Source: Blastomussa wellsi (Eukaryota; Cnidaria; Anthozoa; Scleractinia; Plerogyridae). Taken from it: 64,000 nt of DNA. This document shows, in pieces, positions 23,301 to 35,500 of this stretch (within the stretch, counting starts at the first letter, position 1; each line of letters starts with the position of its first letter). The stretch spans positions 26,345,644 through 26,409,643 of the forward strand of contig OX393567.1 of assembly GCA_947652115.1 (NCBI GenBank), in the 5' to 3' direction. The notes beneath the pieces are model-generated. The model was not told the DNA's origin and did not search any database. It saw only the letters and a list, made by a program, of their open reading frames with translations. The position numbers were made by a program, and so were the translations under genes.

Positions 23301-24269
23301 AAATGTGCAAGTTTTCTGTCCATGCAACATTAAATCCTGTCATCATGAGGCTTTTAGGCGAGTGGAAATGTGGTCACTAAAATCTGAAGCCTGGAACTGC
23401 ATCAACAAAATAATATTTACCGCTCCTGTCAAGTTTAGCACTCTCGGAAAATTGTTCTACCTAAGTATCCAGAATATGTAGGTAGGTAGGTAGGTATGTG
23501 TGTATGTATGTAAAAGTGCATAAAATGATAGCTTTAATTTTGGAACACAAGTTTTCTATGAGCGATAGTCAACTTGGCTGCACCTTGATGACTATTCGCA
23601 CATAGAAAACTCAGGCTCCTAGTCTAATTGTTAAGTACGAAACAGTATGAGAACCAATTAGATTGAGTTTCTACTAACAATAATTACCCCATACTGGTAC
23701 AGGCAGTAATCTTCTTCTGTGCTCTCCAACCTTCATGCAATCCATGCACTATAACCCTTGCATTTAATGTTCATATTAAAGAGCAGGACATGCAGTTCCC
23801 AGTGTTGTGGTCAGGCCTTTCTTGACTGGGTGGGGCACCTCGCATCATAGGACCTCAAGTCCTGTCCATGCTCTTTCCCTCTGGGCAGCTTTGCCCAGTA
23901 GAATGGAGAAAGTTGCCCAGTCATCATCATCATCATTTTGTCCTTTTCCCTTTAAGGGAAATGGGGCCTTGCGTTCTTTCTCTCCAAGTGTCACGGTTTC
24001 TGGCACAGTTACTTGCTTCCGTCCATCCATTGAACCCAAGTTCTCCTCTTTCTTTCTCAACAAAGTTGCCCAGTAGAATGGAGAAATGTTGAATTGGTTT
24101 TCCGGCACCCCTTCTGTAATTTTCCTCATGTATATTCAAGTAAAGTTCCCTGTATTAGCCTCACATTCATGTTCAGAAGGTTCTCGCCCCAGGGCTGTCA
24201 GGGAATATGAATATTGTCTATTATCAAGCCAGTGAATACAGTTTTCTGTCACCTGTCTTCTAAAAGATC
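20342..24269. other. Intergenic region between the convergent POLD2 and KLHL genes
   Basis: I find no recognisable gene here. It must hold both 3' UTRs, but no clean AATAAA is visible soon after the POLD2 stop. It contains a PIF/Harbinger-like MITE at 22605-23066 inside an older dispersed repeat (22400-22600, related to 48120-48300), a (GTAG)n tract near 23480, and a direct repeat around 23890 and 24063 (AGTTGCCCAGTAGAATGGAG-like). The longest open frame (22280-22957) runs through the MITE and resembles no protein. Confidence 0.6.
22605..23066. mobile_element. PIF/Harbinger-like MITE (TTA target duplication)
   Basis: The left end GGCCCTGTTTACAAGGAGG and the right end (complement GACCCTGTTTACAAGGAGG) are inverted repeats flanked by TTA on both sides (22602-22604 and 23067-23069). 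A 3-bp TTA/TAA duplication is typical of PIF/Harbinger elements. Internal GGGTAACCCT motifs are arranged symmetrically. No transposase is encoded. Confidence 0.75.
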
Positions 24270-27200
24270 TTAACTTGTACTTTGAAGTACAGCCACTCCT
24301 GCTGCAGCTCGACACCTTGTCATGGGAATTACATCTTCCCACTGATCAGTTCTTGGATCATAAGCCTCCACAGTGTTGAGATATGATGGCCCATCAATTC
24401 CACCAACAGCATATACCCAGCAACCATATGTCATTACACAAACACCATCACGGCAAGAATTAAGTGAAGCAGCTTCCGTCCATGCATTCATGCGTGGTTC
24501 AAACATTTCAACAATGTCAAGCCTGGAAGCACCATCAAAACCACCAATGGCATATATGCGACCATCTAATGCTGCAGCTCCAATCCCTGCCCTAGGTCGG
24601 CTCATGGGAGGTAATAGAGTCCATCTGTTTGTATGAGGATCATAGCATTCAATTGAGTTGAGAAACGAAACACCATCATTCCCACCAATCACAAAGATGC
24701 GATCTCCAAGCTCTGCAACACCTGTTTAAACATTCAAAGAAGTATCAGTGAGTTTCAAATTGAACTGAAAACATTACTTATGGTCCGTATTTCCTAGTTT
24801 ATTGAAAACAAGCATTGACCAGACCCAGATGTTAAAGTTTGTTACCAAAGTGGGTGACAAGCAATATAATGATGCCATGAGAACTTTTTTAGTAGCCATG
24901 AGTTCTCATGTTAATGTTTGACAAGAATAAGACATTCTCTGCAGCTCAAATTAACTTTTTAACCTGAGCCAAAGATTAAAAAAATGCAAATCAGTACTGC
25001 AATATTTTTATAGTATAAAATTAAATGTACCACCTGATTACTGATTTTTGTGTGGCTTCACAAAGTGAGCCACATTATGCGAACATGAAAATTATTTATT
25101 TTGTTATCTCTTTGTATACAGAGTGAAGCACCTGTCATCACGCACCTTTACAATAACAAGAGAGGTGGATCAGACATGCCTTGCATGCAACACTTGACCT
25201 TATGATTCAGTACATCGAATGTCACTGACCTTGTGTTTCACATGGAGTATTGCATATGGGATGTCAGGCTTCAATATAACGCAACAAAGTGCAAGTCTCA
25301 CACAAGCCTCACTGCAGATTATTTGTTTTTTGATAGTGTACCCCTTTGGAAAGGTTTTAACTGAAGCTACACTTTTTCACCAAAAAATCACCTGCGATTT
25401 TAACGTTCCAAAAATGTTTCTTGTTAAATATTACAATTATTTAATTTATAAGCCACACATCTACACATTGTGGACATATTTTTTCCTTGCTACTATGAAA
25501 TAAACATTTGAAAAGAGTTTAGGTTTTCCTGTTCTATATTGTACTTAATCAAAAATAAAAATACAAAAATAGATTTTGTGTCCTCATGGATAATCAATCA
25601 AACATTCAAAAAGAAAACATTAGGACAAAGGCCAAACTTTAAAACAAACTCACATACCTGGGAAACTGCGGGTAATATTTGTAGGGGCAACAAGACTCCA
25701 GACATCTACCAGGGGGTCGTATCTTTCAACAGTTTTAAGACATGATCGCCCATCATAGCCACCCATGGCATACATTGCCTCGCCAAGTACCCCCACTCCA
25801 ACTCCAGAGCGACTTGTGTTGAGTGACTTGGCATACATCCAGTGGTTTGCCTCTAATGAAAAGCATTCTACCGTGCTCAGACGTGAATAGCCATCAGAAC
25901 CTCCAACAGCATAAAGGCGACCTCCTAAACTTCCAGTGCCAAGCTGTTGTCTTGGCACATTGAGTGGAGGAGCTTGCTGCCAAATGTTACTTTGCAAACT
26001 GATAACAAACAGGATGTTAATTTGATAATTGAATACATATGGCCCAGGCCCATTGTTCAAATTAAAGACTGGATACTGCTATCCAGTGGTAAGTATTGAC
26101 AAAACAAACTAGGCTATCCACTGGATAGTGATTTATCCCATGGATTGTGTTAAACCAGGGCCTGATAAAAGCCATAATTTACTTTGGGGAAAATTTATGA
26201 TTGTTACCCCCCTCCCCCCCAAAAAATGCACAATTGAAAAATATATATCACTCATGAACCCGGGGGGGGGTCCGACCCTAATATTGCAAACCCAAAACTA
26301 GTGAGACAATCTCAGACAGTGAAGAGTGTTATCTACAACTGAACATGTAAAACATGCAAGGCCATGGCAAACATGGCATTGTTCGGTTTATACCCAGGAC
26401 TAACAACTCATTGTTCAGTCTTCGCAGAAGTCTCTTTAACTATCATAATTCTTTGTCAACTTCAATGTCATCGTCGCTCAATACATTCAAATTTGACAAG
26501 TTTACAGTAATGCCACAAGTCAGTGGAAAGCTTGAACTAACTTTGAACGTTTTGAACTCTTCTTAGTGTCCATGAAAGGGAGAAATTGACAAGCCGCTGG
26601 AGATTAGTGATATGTTTCTTTTCTTTATTTGAACCCTGACAAACACATTACAACTGAAGTTTCAAAACGGCAGAAAAACTCTCTTTACAAAAGCTTGGGT
26701 TATTCGATTACAATCAAAATCACAATACTGAACTTTGCATTAAAGGGAGAAAGCGTCAATACACGAAGTAAGTCAAAATATTCCCCCTCCCTGACTAAAA
26801 TCAGAGTGTATTAAGGTGGTAGACCTAACTTTAAAGGGTCCATTTTGGACAGATATTTCTCGAAATTAAAGCAACCGTCTGAAATAAAAACACGATGGGC
26901 TGAGACGACAAAAAGTGTACATTAAAAAAAAATTATATCCAAGGTGACAATTTTGACACCTCAAGTGACAAATCCCAAATGAATTGCAGGCTTAAGAATA
27001 AGACTTTTGCATTTTACAGCTTTACATTTTGAGAAACAGTTTGAAATAATACTAAAGATTATTCCCATCCAGGAAAGGAAAAAATCTGCGGGAGCCCCAA
27101 TCGAAACTGCATTTATTTCGCGAGATATTCACTGTTATAGTAAACGGCATGCATCATGTTTGCGTGGCGATATTATCCAGAAGAAAGCTCTTTCCGATTG

Positions 27201-29690
27201 GGGCTCCCGCAGAAAGTTTCTTTCATATCTATTGAATGAACTGTGTACATTTCATCCAGAAACGTTAATTTTTTGTCTTTATTATTCAAATACCTTTAAA
27301 TGCGGACTGTACGTACCCTCAATTTTATGCAATTCATTGCATAAATAATCTCTTAGTAAACGCTAGTTTTGCGGGAGCCATCTTGATTTCTCCTTAGAAA
27401 ACCGCTGTCTGTAGTGTTTGCATCAACAAAGGACCGATTAATAGTCAAAAAACCCGAAAATCTATGATGTTAACCGTCCACTGACGAAGATCATGGCGTC
27501 AACATGGCGTTGTCATGCATAGCAACGATGTGAAATTGAGACCTCAGCTAATGATCATGAGTACAGCAGATAATAAGCAAAAGTTAGAGTTACTACACAT
27601 GTATCCCGTGAAGATGTGTTGTGCTGAGATGGTGTTGTGTAAATATTCTGTCACAAGTTTGAGAAACGAATTTAATTGCAATACAGGGCGGGCATAACGT
27701 ACACAAGTTCAGTTTATTTATGTCCTCTACTTTTAATCCACCGTATGCAAAAAGATGGCGACTGATACATTTACCAAAAATTCTTTGCGCACGAAAACCC
27801 TAACAACGCTTATAAAAACGCAAAGAAAAGCACCTACACACAGCAATATTGTTACAAGGAGAACAAATCTCATTAAATTGTAAAATGTACAGCCGCCATA
27901 TTTTTTCCTACAGCGGATTCAAAATGTTAGATGTAAATAAGTTTATATAATACTGTACACTACTTAATTTTAATTGTGGAGCACCTGGAAACTAGCGAAT
28001 GGCTAAGTGTGTTTATTGTCCACACTGATTATTCCGCGCATAGCAAGAAAGAAGAGCTTATCTTTTGGGATTATGAATAAATCTAATGTATGTAATTTTT
28101 TAAATCTTTGGTTTTTTTGGCATGTTTCATTTTTGAGCTAAAGTCAAGTCTACCACCTTAAAACGAATGTACCTTACACATTGTGTTGCACAGCAAGGAA
28201 GAGCACAAGATGTTCTTGTGTGATTCTGTATTTGTAAACTTTATGTTCCATCTTGTAGTGTGCAGTATAGTAACGCAAACTAATCTTCTGTGCATGTGTT
28301 GGGAGCAAATCACTTTGTTCTAGAAACGTAGAAAGGATTGTACCACAAGGAGGGTATGGTGTTTTCTGAAACATATATGTACCTGTTGACATCAAGAAGC
28401 AGTAGCACAGATACCAGCACTTTATGTGGTACACTGCACACAAGTTCCTACTAACCCCAACCCCTCTGCAAGACTAATTAATTAATTAATTGATATTAAT
28501 TAATTAAACAAACATTTAAGTTTACAGGGGGTAAGTTTCTAACGAAACTGTGGTGCTGCGTCGGTGGGAAGTATAACAATATAATTTGGTTTTATCAACT
28601 GGGTTGATAATGTCAATTGGCCACCGTAAAGAGATTCAATTGCTGACGTTTCGAGCGTTAGCCCTTAGTGCCTTATGGCTTTAGTGACTTAGCACGTTAG
28701 AAGGAGACTGTTGAGGCTAATCCTCAACAAGTTGTATTTAAGTCCACTCCGTGGGTCAAGATTTCAAATTACGTAAGACCATGATGCCTCAGTTTTGTTT
28801 GCTCACACATGGAAAGGATGCTTGTATAAAAAACGCTAAAAATTGTGATTTCCTTTGCTTTCTGCAAGTTTTCTTCTGCTCTATGTGCCCTTTCATCATA
28901 TGGTAAGTTGTAAACTTGTTTTTCTTGTTTTCAAGTTTCGCTGAATGTGAGTAATTTTTGTCATCTTTTCCAGGTTATTACAGGCTTGCTTGTAATTCAG
29001 ATGAAAGGCCAACATTGCGCATAACCCACCAGTGAATTGACTTGTTGTGATGGAATAGTTTGAAGCCATCTCTTGTCGCTTTAAATGTCCGCCTGGACAC
29101 GACAACCCACAAAACATCATCCCAATAGTGCACTCTAGATTTATTCAATCAAACAGACTTTTCCAATGCATGATTTTGCACAGTCTACCCTCAGCTGCCA
29201 GGCAAGCAACATCTCTGACTAAATTCCAATGATTGCTAATTAATTCCGACATGGCATTCATGTAAAACAGACTTTAATTTAGTTTACTTTCTTTAATAGT
29301 TAGTCATATTTTAAATTAAGAAGATTAATTTGTATATGTAGTTTTTCGTAATAAGTTGTAGCTTTTATATTAAATTATTATTGCCTGATGTATTTTACCG
29401 TGTTTAAATAAAGATGATGATGATGATGTTGCTGAAAATTTGAATGAATATTTTTCTGATCCACAGATTGCAACAAAAATTTCACTAAAAAATTACATGA
29501 CAGATCTCTTGACTCAAAAAATACCGAGCATGTAAATTTTCAACCCGAAAAAATATGCCGGACCCCCCGTCATGTATACTGTGTGTACCCCCCTACCCCC
29601 GGGCTCATGAACCTGCTATAACGTAATTTCATCCCTGTTCTTGAACCTTTCTACTCATTTAAGTAACATTATTGAATTAAAACCACCCAA

Positions 29691-29728
<38 letters not shown>

Positions 29729-30583
29729 CTACCCATGAGAAATTGGCTCAGCCAGCTTTCCCCTCGGTAGGGATTTTGACACTTGAGCACTGCCACTAGG
29801 CCGGGAATATTTGACATGGCCGCCATCTTGGAAGACCGAGAGAACCTGGAAATGGGTCCCTTTTCAAAGATCTCCATTAATTTTTCGCGCTGTTTTGAAG
29901 TTTTTTCGCCATGAGCGAACAAAAGCTAAACAAATTTGTTTTATTTTTCCTTACATCTAGGCCATCGCTTCTGATGTTTTTAGCCTATTCTCGTGCTTTT
30001 ATGAGTACAAACTGGGACCTTATCTATTTTGCTTTCTTGCTTTCTCTATTCGTTTACATATTCTGACTCGCAGACTGTCCAACCATCCTGATTTTGTCGG
30101 CATTATTTAGAGCAGAACGCTACAATAAAATAGGGACCTGGACACTAGATATGATTCGCCCGATAGGGGCCTGGTGCGGGTTGTCTGTACCACGCTGTAC
30201 TTTGTACGTGTTCTTGTCATTCTCCGGCGAGAATGTTCGTCTTTATTGATTAAACCTCTCGATGAAATGGATACATTCCTATCTATTATTCAGATTTTGA
30301 TTGAAAATTCCGAATCCCGACCAACATGCGATCGGACCAGGGAAAGTCCCGATTTTGACATTCATTCCGATATTTTTCTAAAATTGTAATAATAGTTACA
30401 CTCTGATATCCTGATAAAATAAAAAATGGCAATTTTACCGAACATTCTTGACAGAGAATGGCGTTTAAAATTTCAAAACTTTCCCCCAGTTTTTCATACT
30501 CAGATGGAATTTGACATTCACTGGGTGCCCAGGGGTGGGGAATTTGAGTCTAGGTTCCATAAAAATGCCAAAATCCCCTGAGA

Positions 30584-30616
<33 letters not shown>

Positions 30617-32086
30617 CGATGTATGTAAATTAATAATTACTGGTAAATGCGTAGTTTAAAGAAAGACGTTTTGAGAGCCACGCATCCGTATCAGCCAGGC
30701 TCGCCCATGCATCATGTTTTCCTTAGATGGAAAATCACTTCCTGCCCACAGAATGCCGAAAATGTTTCAATCAAAAATAGGCCAAATTTTTAGGACTTCG
30801 TAAAAGCAACAAAATATGTATACTAATAACTCGCGCGCAGTATCACGTATCTCAAAAGAAATCATTCGATCCATGTCCTGAAAATTTTTGTATTCAAATA
30901 GACCCAAATAGTTCAATGACAAATTCACTCATCTACAATTTAACAAATGATCATTAAAATACCACTATAAAGCTACGGCACACTAAAACAGAACTCGTAA
31001 AATAAATAATTAAAGTAAAAGTGAAAATGGATAGTACAGAGAAAAATTGTTGGCTAAAGGTCAGATGAATCTAATTAACAACTGCACTGAAAACATACAG
31101 ACAGGTTTGCTTTGACACACCAGCTGATGTTATTACAAATTGAGAAATTATACCAACCTGTAGCACTCGACTGTATTTGAAATAGTTTCTCCAGCTTCTT
31201 TGCCGCCAACAGCATATAACGTACCCACCATGGATTTTCTCGGTTTCATTCGATCTGTACGAAATTGCGCTCGCTGTTCAGGTACAAGATGATAGTTTTT
31301 TGCTTCATCCAACAAGTCTCTGCAAGTCAAATTCGATCGTATCAAAGTGTCTGTATCAATACAGTTCAAAAGATAATGCTTAGAAATCAAAGGCATCCGG
31401 ACGAATCGTATCAGACTTGGAAGTTCTTTGACTCGATTGTTCAAGTCATGTTTCACCCAAGACATCACGGCTTCGTAAACTTCTTCTTCAGCGATTATGT
31501 TCAAGTCGTCGCTTGAAATCACTTTGGTCAATAACTCGGAAGGCAACAAAGCATATTCTTCTGATTTCATTACCTCTCTAAAGTTCTCAAGCACAAAATT
31601 GTCTACAACTTCAAGGAAGTTCGTGCAGCCATGCGCTTCAGTAAATTTCCTTATTCCCAAGCAATTCGAAGGGTCTAACTGTGTTTCCAAAAATTGACAA
31701 CAAATATCTCGCACTTCGTGAAATTGTACTAAACAAGCGGTTGCTAGTATGGACTGTACATTTTCGACGCTTACATGAACCTTGCCTGTGTAAGCAAACT
31801 CCACTAGGGTTTGGACTACAGTGGCGTCTATGTCTTTCATGGTGATAACTTTCTGTCGGCTCTCGACCAAATCGCTCGTAAACATGGCGTAGAAGTACGA
31901 ACTACACGCTGCCAACACAGCCCTGTGAGTTGGAATATGTTCGTCTCCAATTTTAAGAACGACATCGCAGAGTTTAATACAGTCTTTGCGATGTTGGTTC
32001 ATAACATCCAGAACTCGAACACTGTGTGACAAAGAAGAATAAGGTGAGTGAAGCTCTCTACTCATAGCACTGCCCACTGCGTCCAT
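24270..32086 (-). CDS. Kelch-like protein (BTB-BACK-Kelch), CUL3 ubiquitin ligase adaptor
   Basis: Substrate adaptor of the kind that joins CUL3 through its BTB domain and binds substrates with a Kelch propeller. Exons in transcript order: 31158-32086, 25658-25998, 24270-24721; GT-AG, phases consistent, 573 aa. BTB is about residues 20-135 (CDVVLKIGDEHIPTHRAVLA). BACK is about 140-240 (NCLGIRKFTEAHGC). The propeller runs from about 283 to the end, with six GG-doublet Kelch repeats (such as YAVGGSDGYSRLSTVECF and YAIGGFDGASRLDIVEMF). The start is ATG at 32086 in an AAAATGG context; the frame stays open 51 nt further upstream but without an ATG. Features of KLHL8 (last blade), KLHL20 and KLHL28 are mixed, so I give no symbol. 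It is divergent from the MAP2K gene and convergent with POLD2. Confidence 0.94.
26815..28157. mobile_element. TTAA-flanked inverted-repeat transposon, 1.34 kb
   Basis: The ends read GGTGGTAGAC in inverted orientation, followed by similar subterminal sequence (CTAACTTTA / TTGACTTTA), and both are bounded by TTAA (26811-26814 and 28158-28161). It has internal GCGGGAGCC modules but no coding capacity. It lies in KLHL intron 1. A decayed copy in opposite orientation is at about 57640-58510. Confidence 0.75.
28526..28668. repeat. Dispersed repeat with hammerhead-like remnant, copy 1
   Basis: The sequence from GGGGGTAAGTTTCT to GTTAGCCCTTA is shared with 63756-63905. On the minus strand it ends AGGGCTAACGCTCGAAACGT then CAGC, which has hammerhead stem II (GGGC/GCTC), GAAA and the palindromic ACGT expected of dimer-type hammerheads. 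The CUGANGA part is lost. It is 5' flanked by a TTAA-rich simple repeat and lies in KLHL intron 1. Confidence 0.55.
29300..29430 (+). mobile_element. Probable LINE 3' tail with (GAT)n
   Basis: The sequence ends GTGTTTAAATAAAGATGATGATGATG, with the same TTTAAATAAAGAT-plus-microsatellite ending as the LINE tails at 5240 and 51900. No coding part is recognisable upstream. Confidence 0.45.
29691..30624. mobile_element. MITE of the AATGTTAAGCCC family, 0.93 kb copy
   Basis: The left end CACCTATCAATGTTAAGCCC and the right end (complement CATCGATGTTAAGCCCCAGG) are inverted repeats, with G-runs next to each end. It has subterminal similarity to the copies in USP1 intron 1 and upstream of DDX5. It lies in KLHL intron 1 and has no coding capacity. 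Confidence 0.65.
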
Positions 32087-32554
32087 TTTGTTGTGATGTC
32101 GAGATGTTCCGACTTTTTGACGATAGAGGAATGGCACAAATTTATCTTCGGAAGACTTCGGAAAGTAACGAAAATTTCCGAAGATAGAGTTTCAATTATT
32201 TTTTTACACCACGTACAAACGTTTCTTTTGTTAACCGCTGGCAAGTAAACACCGTGCATTTCCCGTTCTAAATTTTGCGATTACAAACATGTTCAAGAAT
32301 TTCGAATCACGTTTCTTGGCGATGGCAAGGTATTAAAAGGGGAATCCCTCCACCACTTGTTCCGGTTTGGCGCTTTGCAGAAACCAGCGGGCTTGCACGA
32401 ATCGAAGGTTTGTGACAAAAAAAGAGAAACTCTAGCTTAGTTTTAAATTCGGTCGATGACTTAAATGAACTTTAAGCCCCCGGCCCCCTCTACATTTTCT
32501 GGGATATTCACTTGAATTTTCGTCTACTTCAGTTTAGAGATCTAAAGGACAGTC
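32087..32554. promoter_or_regulatory. Divergent KLHL/MAP2K promoter region
   Basis: This 468-bp spacer lies between the start codons of the minus-strand Kelch-like gene and the plus-strand MAP2K gene, so both promoters and leaders must fit here. I see no TATA box or convincing transcription-factor site. It contains no recognisable transposon, unlike nearly every other spacer of this size in the window. Confidence 0.5.
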
Positions 32555-35500
32555 ATGTCTGGCTCACCCAAAGGAGGTAAGAAGAACAAACAACTGCAAT
32601 AATTTTTTGTGTAGCTCAGGTTTCTACAATTCCTCATTTCCACTTAGCACTAGTCTCCCTCGCAGCCTGTATCCATCATTTTCTTATTGCTATGTCGCTT
32701 GGCAAAATGTTTGGTTTAGAAAATAAAGATCCAGATCTGAATAGACTTAATTGTTTCTGAAAGACGGTAGTGTGTTCACGTCGCGAGTTAAGGTGATGCA
32801 GTACTGCTGGGTGAATTTCATTTTCATCATTGGATAAAAGTCATTCGAAGTTTATAAGTGCCTTTTGTATCAGTCAATTCCAAAAGCACCCATTTCCCCC
32901 CAATTCCCCTTCCCATGATGACCCCTGGGCATTTGACTTTTGCAAAAGTTTGGTCAAAATGTTGGCAGTTTACATGGATCCGCAGATGCCCCACCAGTTA
33001 GCTAGGGCTTCACAGAGCGTTAAATTCCCCACTCCCTTCGGATGAATGACAGCAAGTTAAATTACAACTAAATGAAGAAAACACTGATATGTACTATTGT
33101 TCCATGTAGCTTGAAAATGCTCTTTCTACCTCTGATAATATGTTATCTCCAAATGGTTTTGGTAATATGTTTTTGAAAACCCATGGTATTTCCACACGTA
33201 AATGTTTTTTCTAAGTGGCCAAAAGGATACCATAAAAAAAAGAGATGGAATCGTGGATTGACGTGAGTATTGTGAACAGTCAAGTAGTGGTATAGTGGAA
33301 TACAAAATAATTTTAGAATGTTTTTTCGATGGTTAAATGTCTGGCCTGGCAGGTGAAGTTTTGTGTCAAATTCCCCACTATTTGGACCAGTCAAATGCCC
33401 TTCCCCCCAAGGGAATGGGCACTTTTGATGAGGCAAAATGGAATTTAGGCATGGTTAAAACTAAGTCAATGCAGCGGCTTCATATTATGTGGGGGTTCCA
33501 GGGAGGTTAGCAGGGGCACTTCCATGTGCTTTGCTTTATAGGTTGAGTGTCCCATAGGCAGACATGCTTAGCACCAGAGAGATGTCCACTTGTAGGAAGT
33601 TAAAAAAACAGTGTTTACAGAGGATCGTACAGGGGTATCCTCGTGATACATGATTAGCTGATTTTACTTTCTATGAAACGTGAATTTAATAAATTATTCT
33701 TGGTGATCCACGACCAAAAGGTTTTTCATGACCAGTGAAGAACTTAAATCAGTAAGCGGTATTCGTGATTACACCACTTCATTCCACGTGATGTTGAGTC
33801 GCGAGTCCTCTGGAAGATTTATGAAGACTATGAAAACAAGTGCAACTTCTGTAAAATTATCTTAATGTCCCCTTAATATAAGAAATCGGCAACTACCAAA
33901 TAAGCGAGAGCTGCCCACGATAGTTTTTGGGTGCTTCGCAATCGAAATTATTAATTTATATAACATAATAATTTTATGAGTTTTCAGTTGCCTGGATTCT
34001 AGTTTTCAGCATTTGCAAGAAATATGATATTAATCAATTCAAGTCTCTAACATTATTCACAAAGTATTTTGCATTAGTGTTTCGTACTGATTTTTAATTT
34101 TTCTTACAACTGTCCTATCCATCATCATTTTCTAGCTCAAATTTAGTCCTTGTGTCTCCCGCTTCCCCAACTTGACATTGCGTTATTCTTACTTTACTTT
34201 GCGTTACTTTTACGTTGCTAAGTTAGTGACGTCATTGCCCTAGTTGCTATGGGCCACGTGCGTGTAGAGTTCAGAGATCGAAGCGTGTGATGATGTGAAC
34301 AGCTGATGTGAAGATGTGTCGAGAACATTAAAAGAGTTAAAACCGAACCAGCCGTGAAAATTTCTTGTCGCCCCGCGACAGTCCTGTCCCTGAACTCTCC
34401 CTTCTGCGCACCCTATATAGCGCGAGTGGAAGGGAGAGTTCAGGGATTAGATTAGCGCAAATTATGTTCGAAAGAGCTCGAAAATGCCTTATTCTGCCGG
34501 CAGAATTCCGCTGCTGGCAGAATGCTCGCTTCAAATTCTGCTGGATGAATTTTTCCAAGGCTAGTGAAAGGACAATGATTCTAAACATGGCAGCAATAAA
34601 TGATAACACTTGTTTGACTGATTCCCAAGTCATCAAGTCCATTTAATTTCCTTGGAAAGGAAAGAATTCGATATCTGGTGACAAACAACTATTCCTCTTT
34701 GACAGTTTTGGACAAATGAATTCATATATTCGTCTATCGAGAATGATAATAAAAGTATGCAATTAGCAAGTTAGTTCTTTACCCTAGGGATAACCAAGTA
34801 CGTTACTCTCTTATTTTACGTGATTCGGAAAAATAAAATTTAATATCTGTGATCCATGATTCGTTATTTTTTCCACCTGTGAACCGTGCTGGAAACCCCC
34901 TGTACGACCCTCTTTGCAGTGATGCATAGTTTGATGATTGCAATAAAATCTAAAACAATTTTATTATCACCATATTACTTGAAAGACATGGTTATCAATG
35001 AATGCCTTATCGAAGTAATGTGGTTACTTCCAAGCTCAAAACACAAGCAGAACAAAGAAGGGGAAAAATAAATGAGTCTTGACAAATTTTAGACGAGTCT
35101 CCAAATCTTGGCTTCAAGAACTACGGTCTCTGAATTTTGAAGGAACACTATTACATTTCTGAGCATGCGCCAATGTTTGATTTTTGGACAGGATGTCCTG
35201 AATTCAAAGAAGCCAGAAGTAATGTAGTGCACTCAAAGCCGTTTGCATTGTCCCCAGTCGACTTCGATATCACCCTAAAACTACTCAGAATTTAGTGATA
35301 TACGGTTCTCGTTTAGTGCCAATTTGTCTGAAATCAAGAATTTTTGGCACTTTTTCAATGCTGTGTGAGCTTCAAGAGGAGGGATGCGTTGTGTCGCTGG
35401 ACGAAGGCTTATTTCTCCTGGCAGCTTTCGGAAAAGTTCCAAACATCGGACAAAGACTAAAAAGAAATGAAGCCAACAACATAGTAGGTTTACATAAAGA

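Noticed and set aside
32087..32137. Upstream extension of the KLHL protein
   Set aside because: The frame is open but has no ATG there (it would begin at GTG); the ATG at 32086 has a better context.
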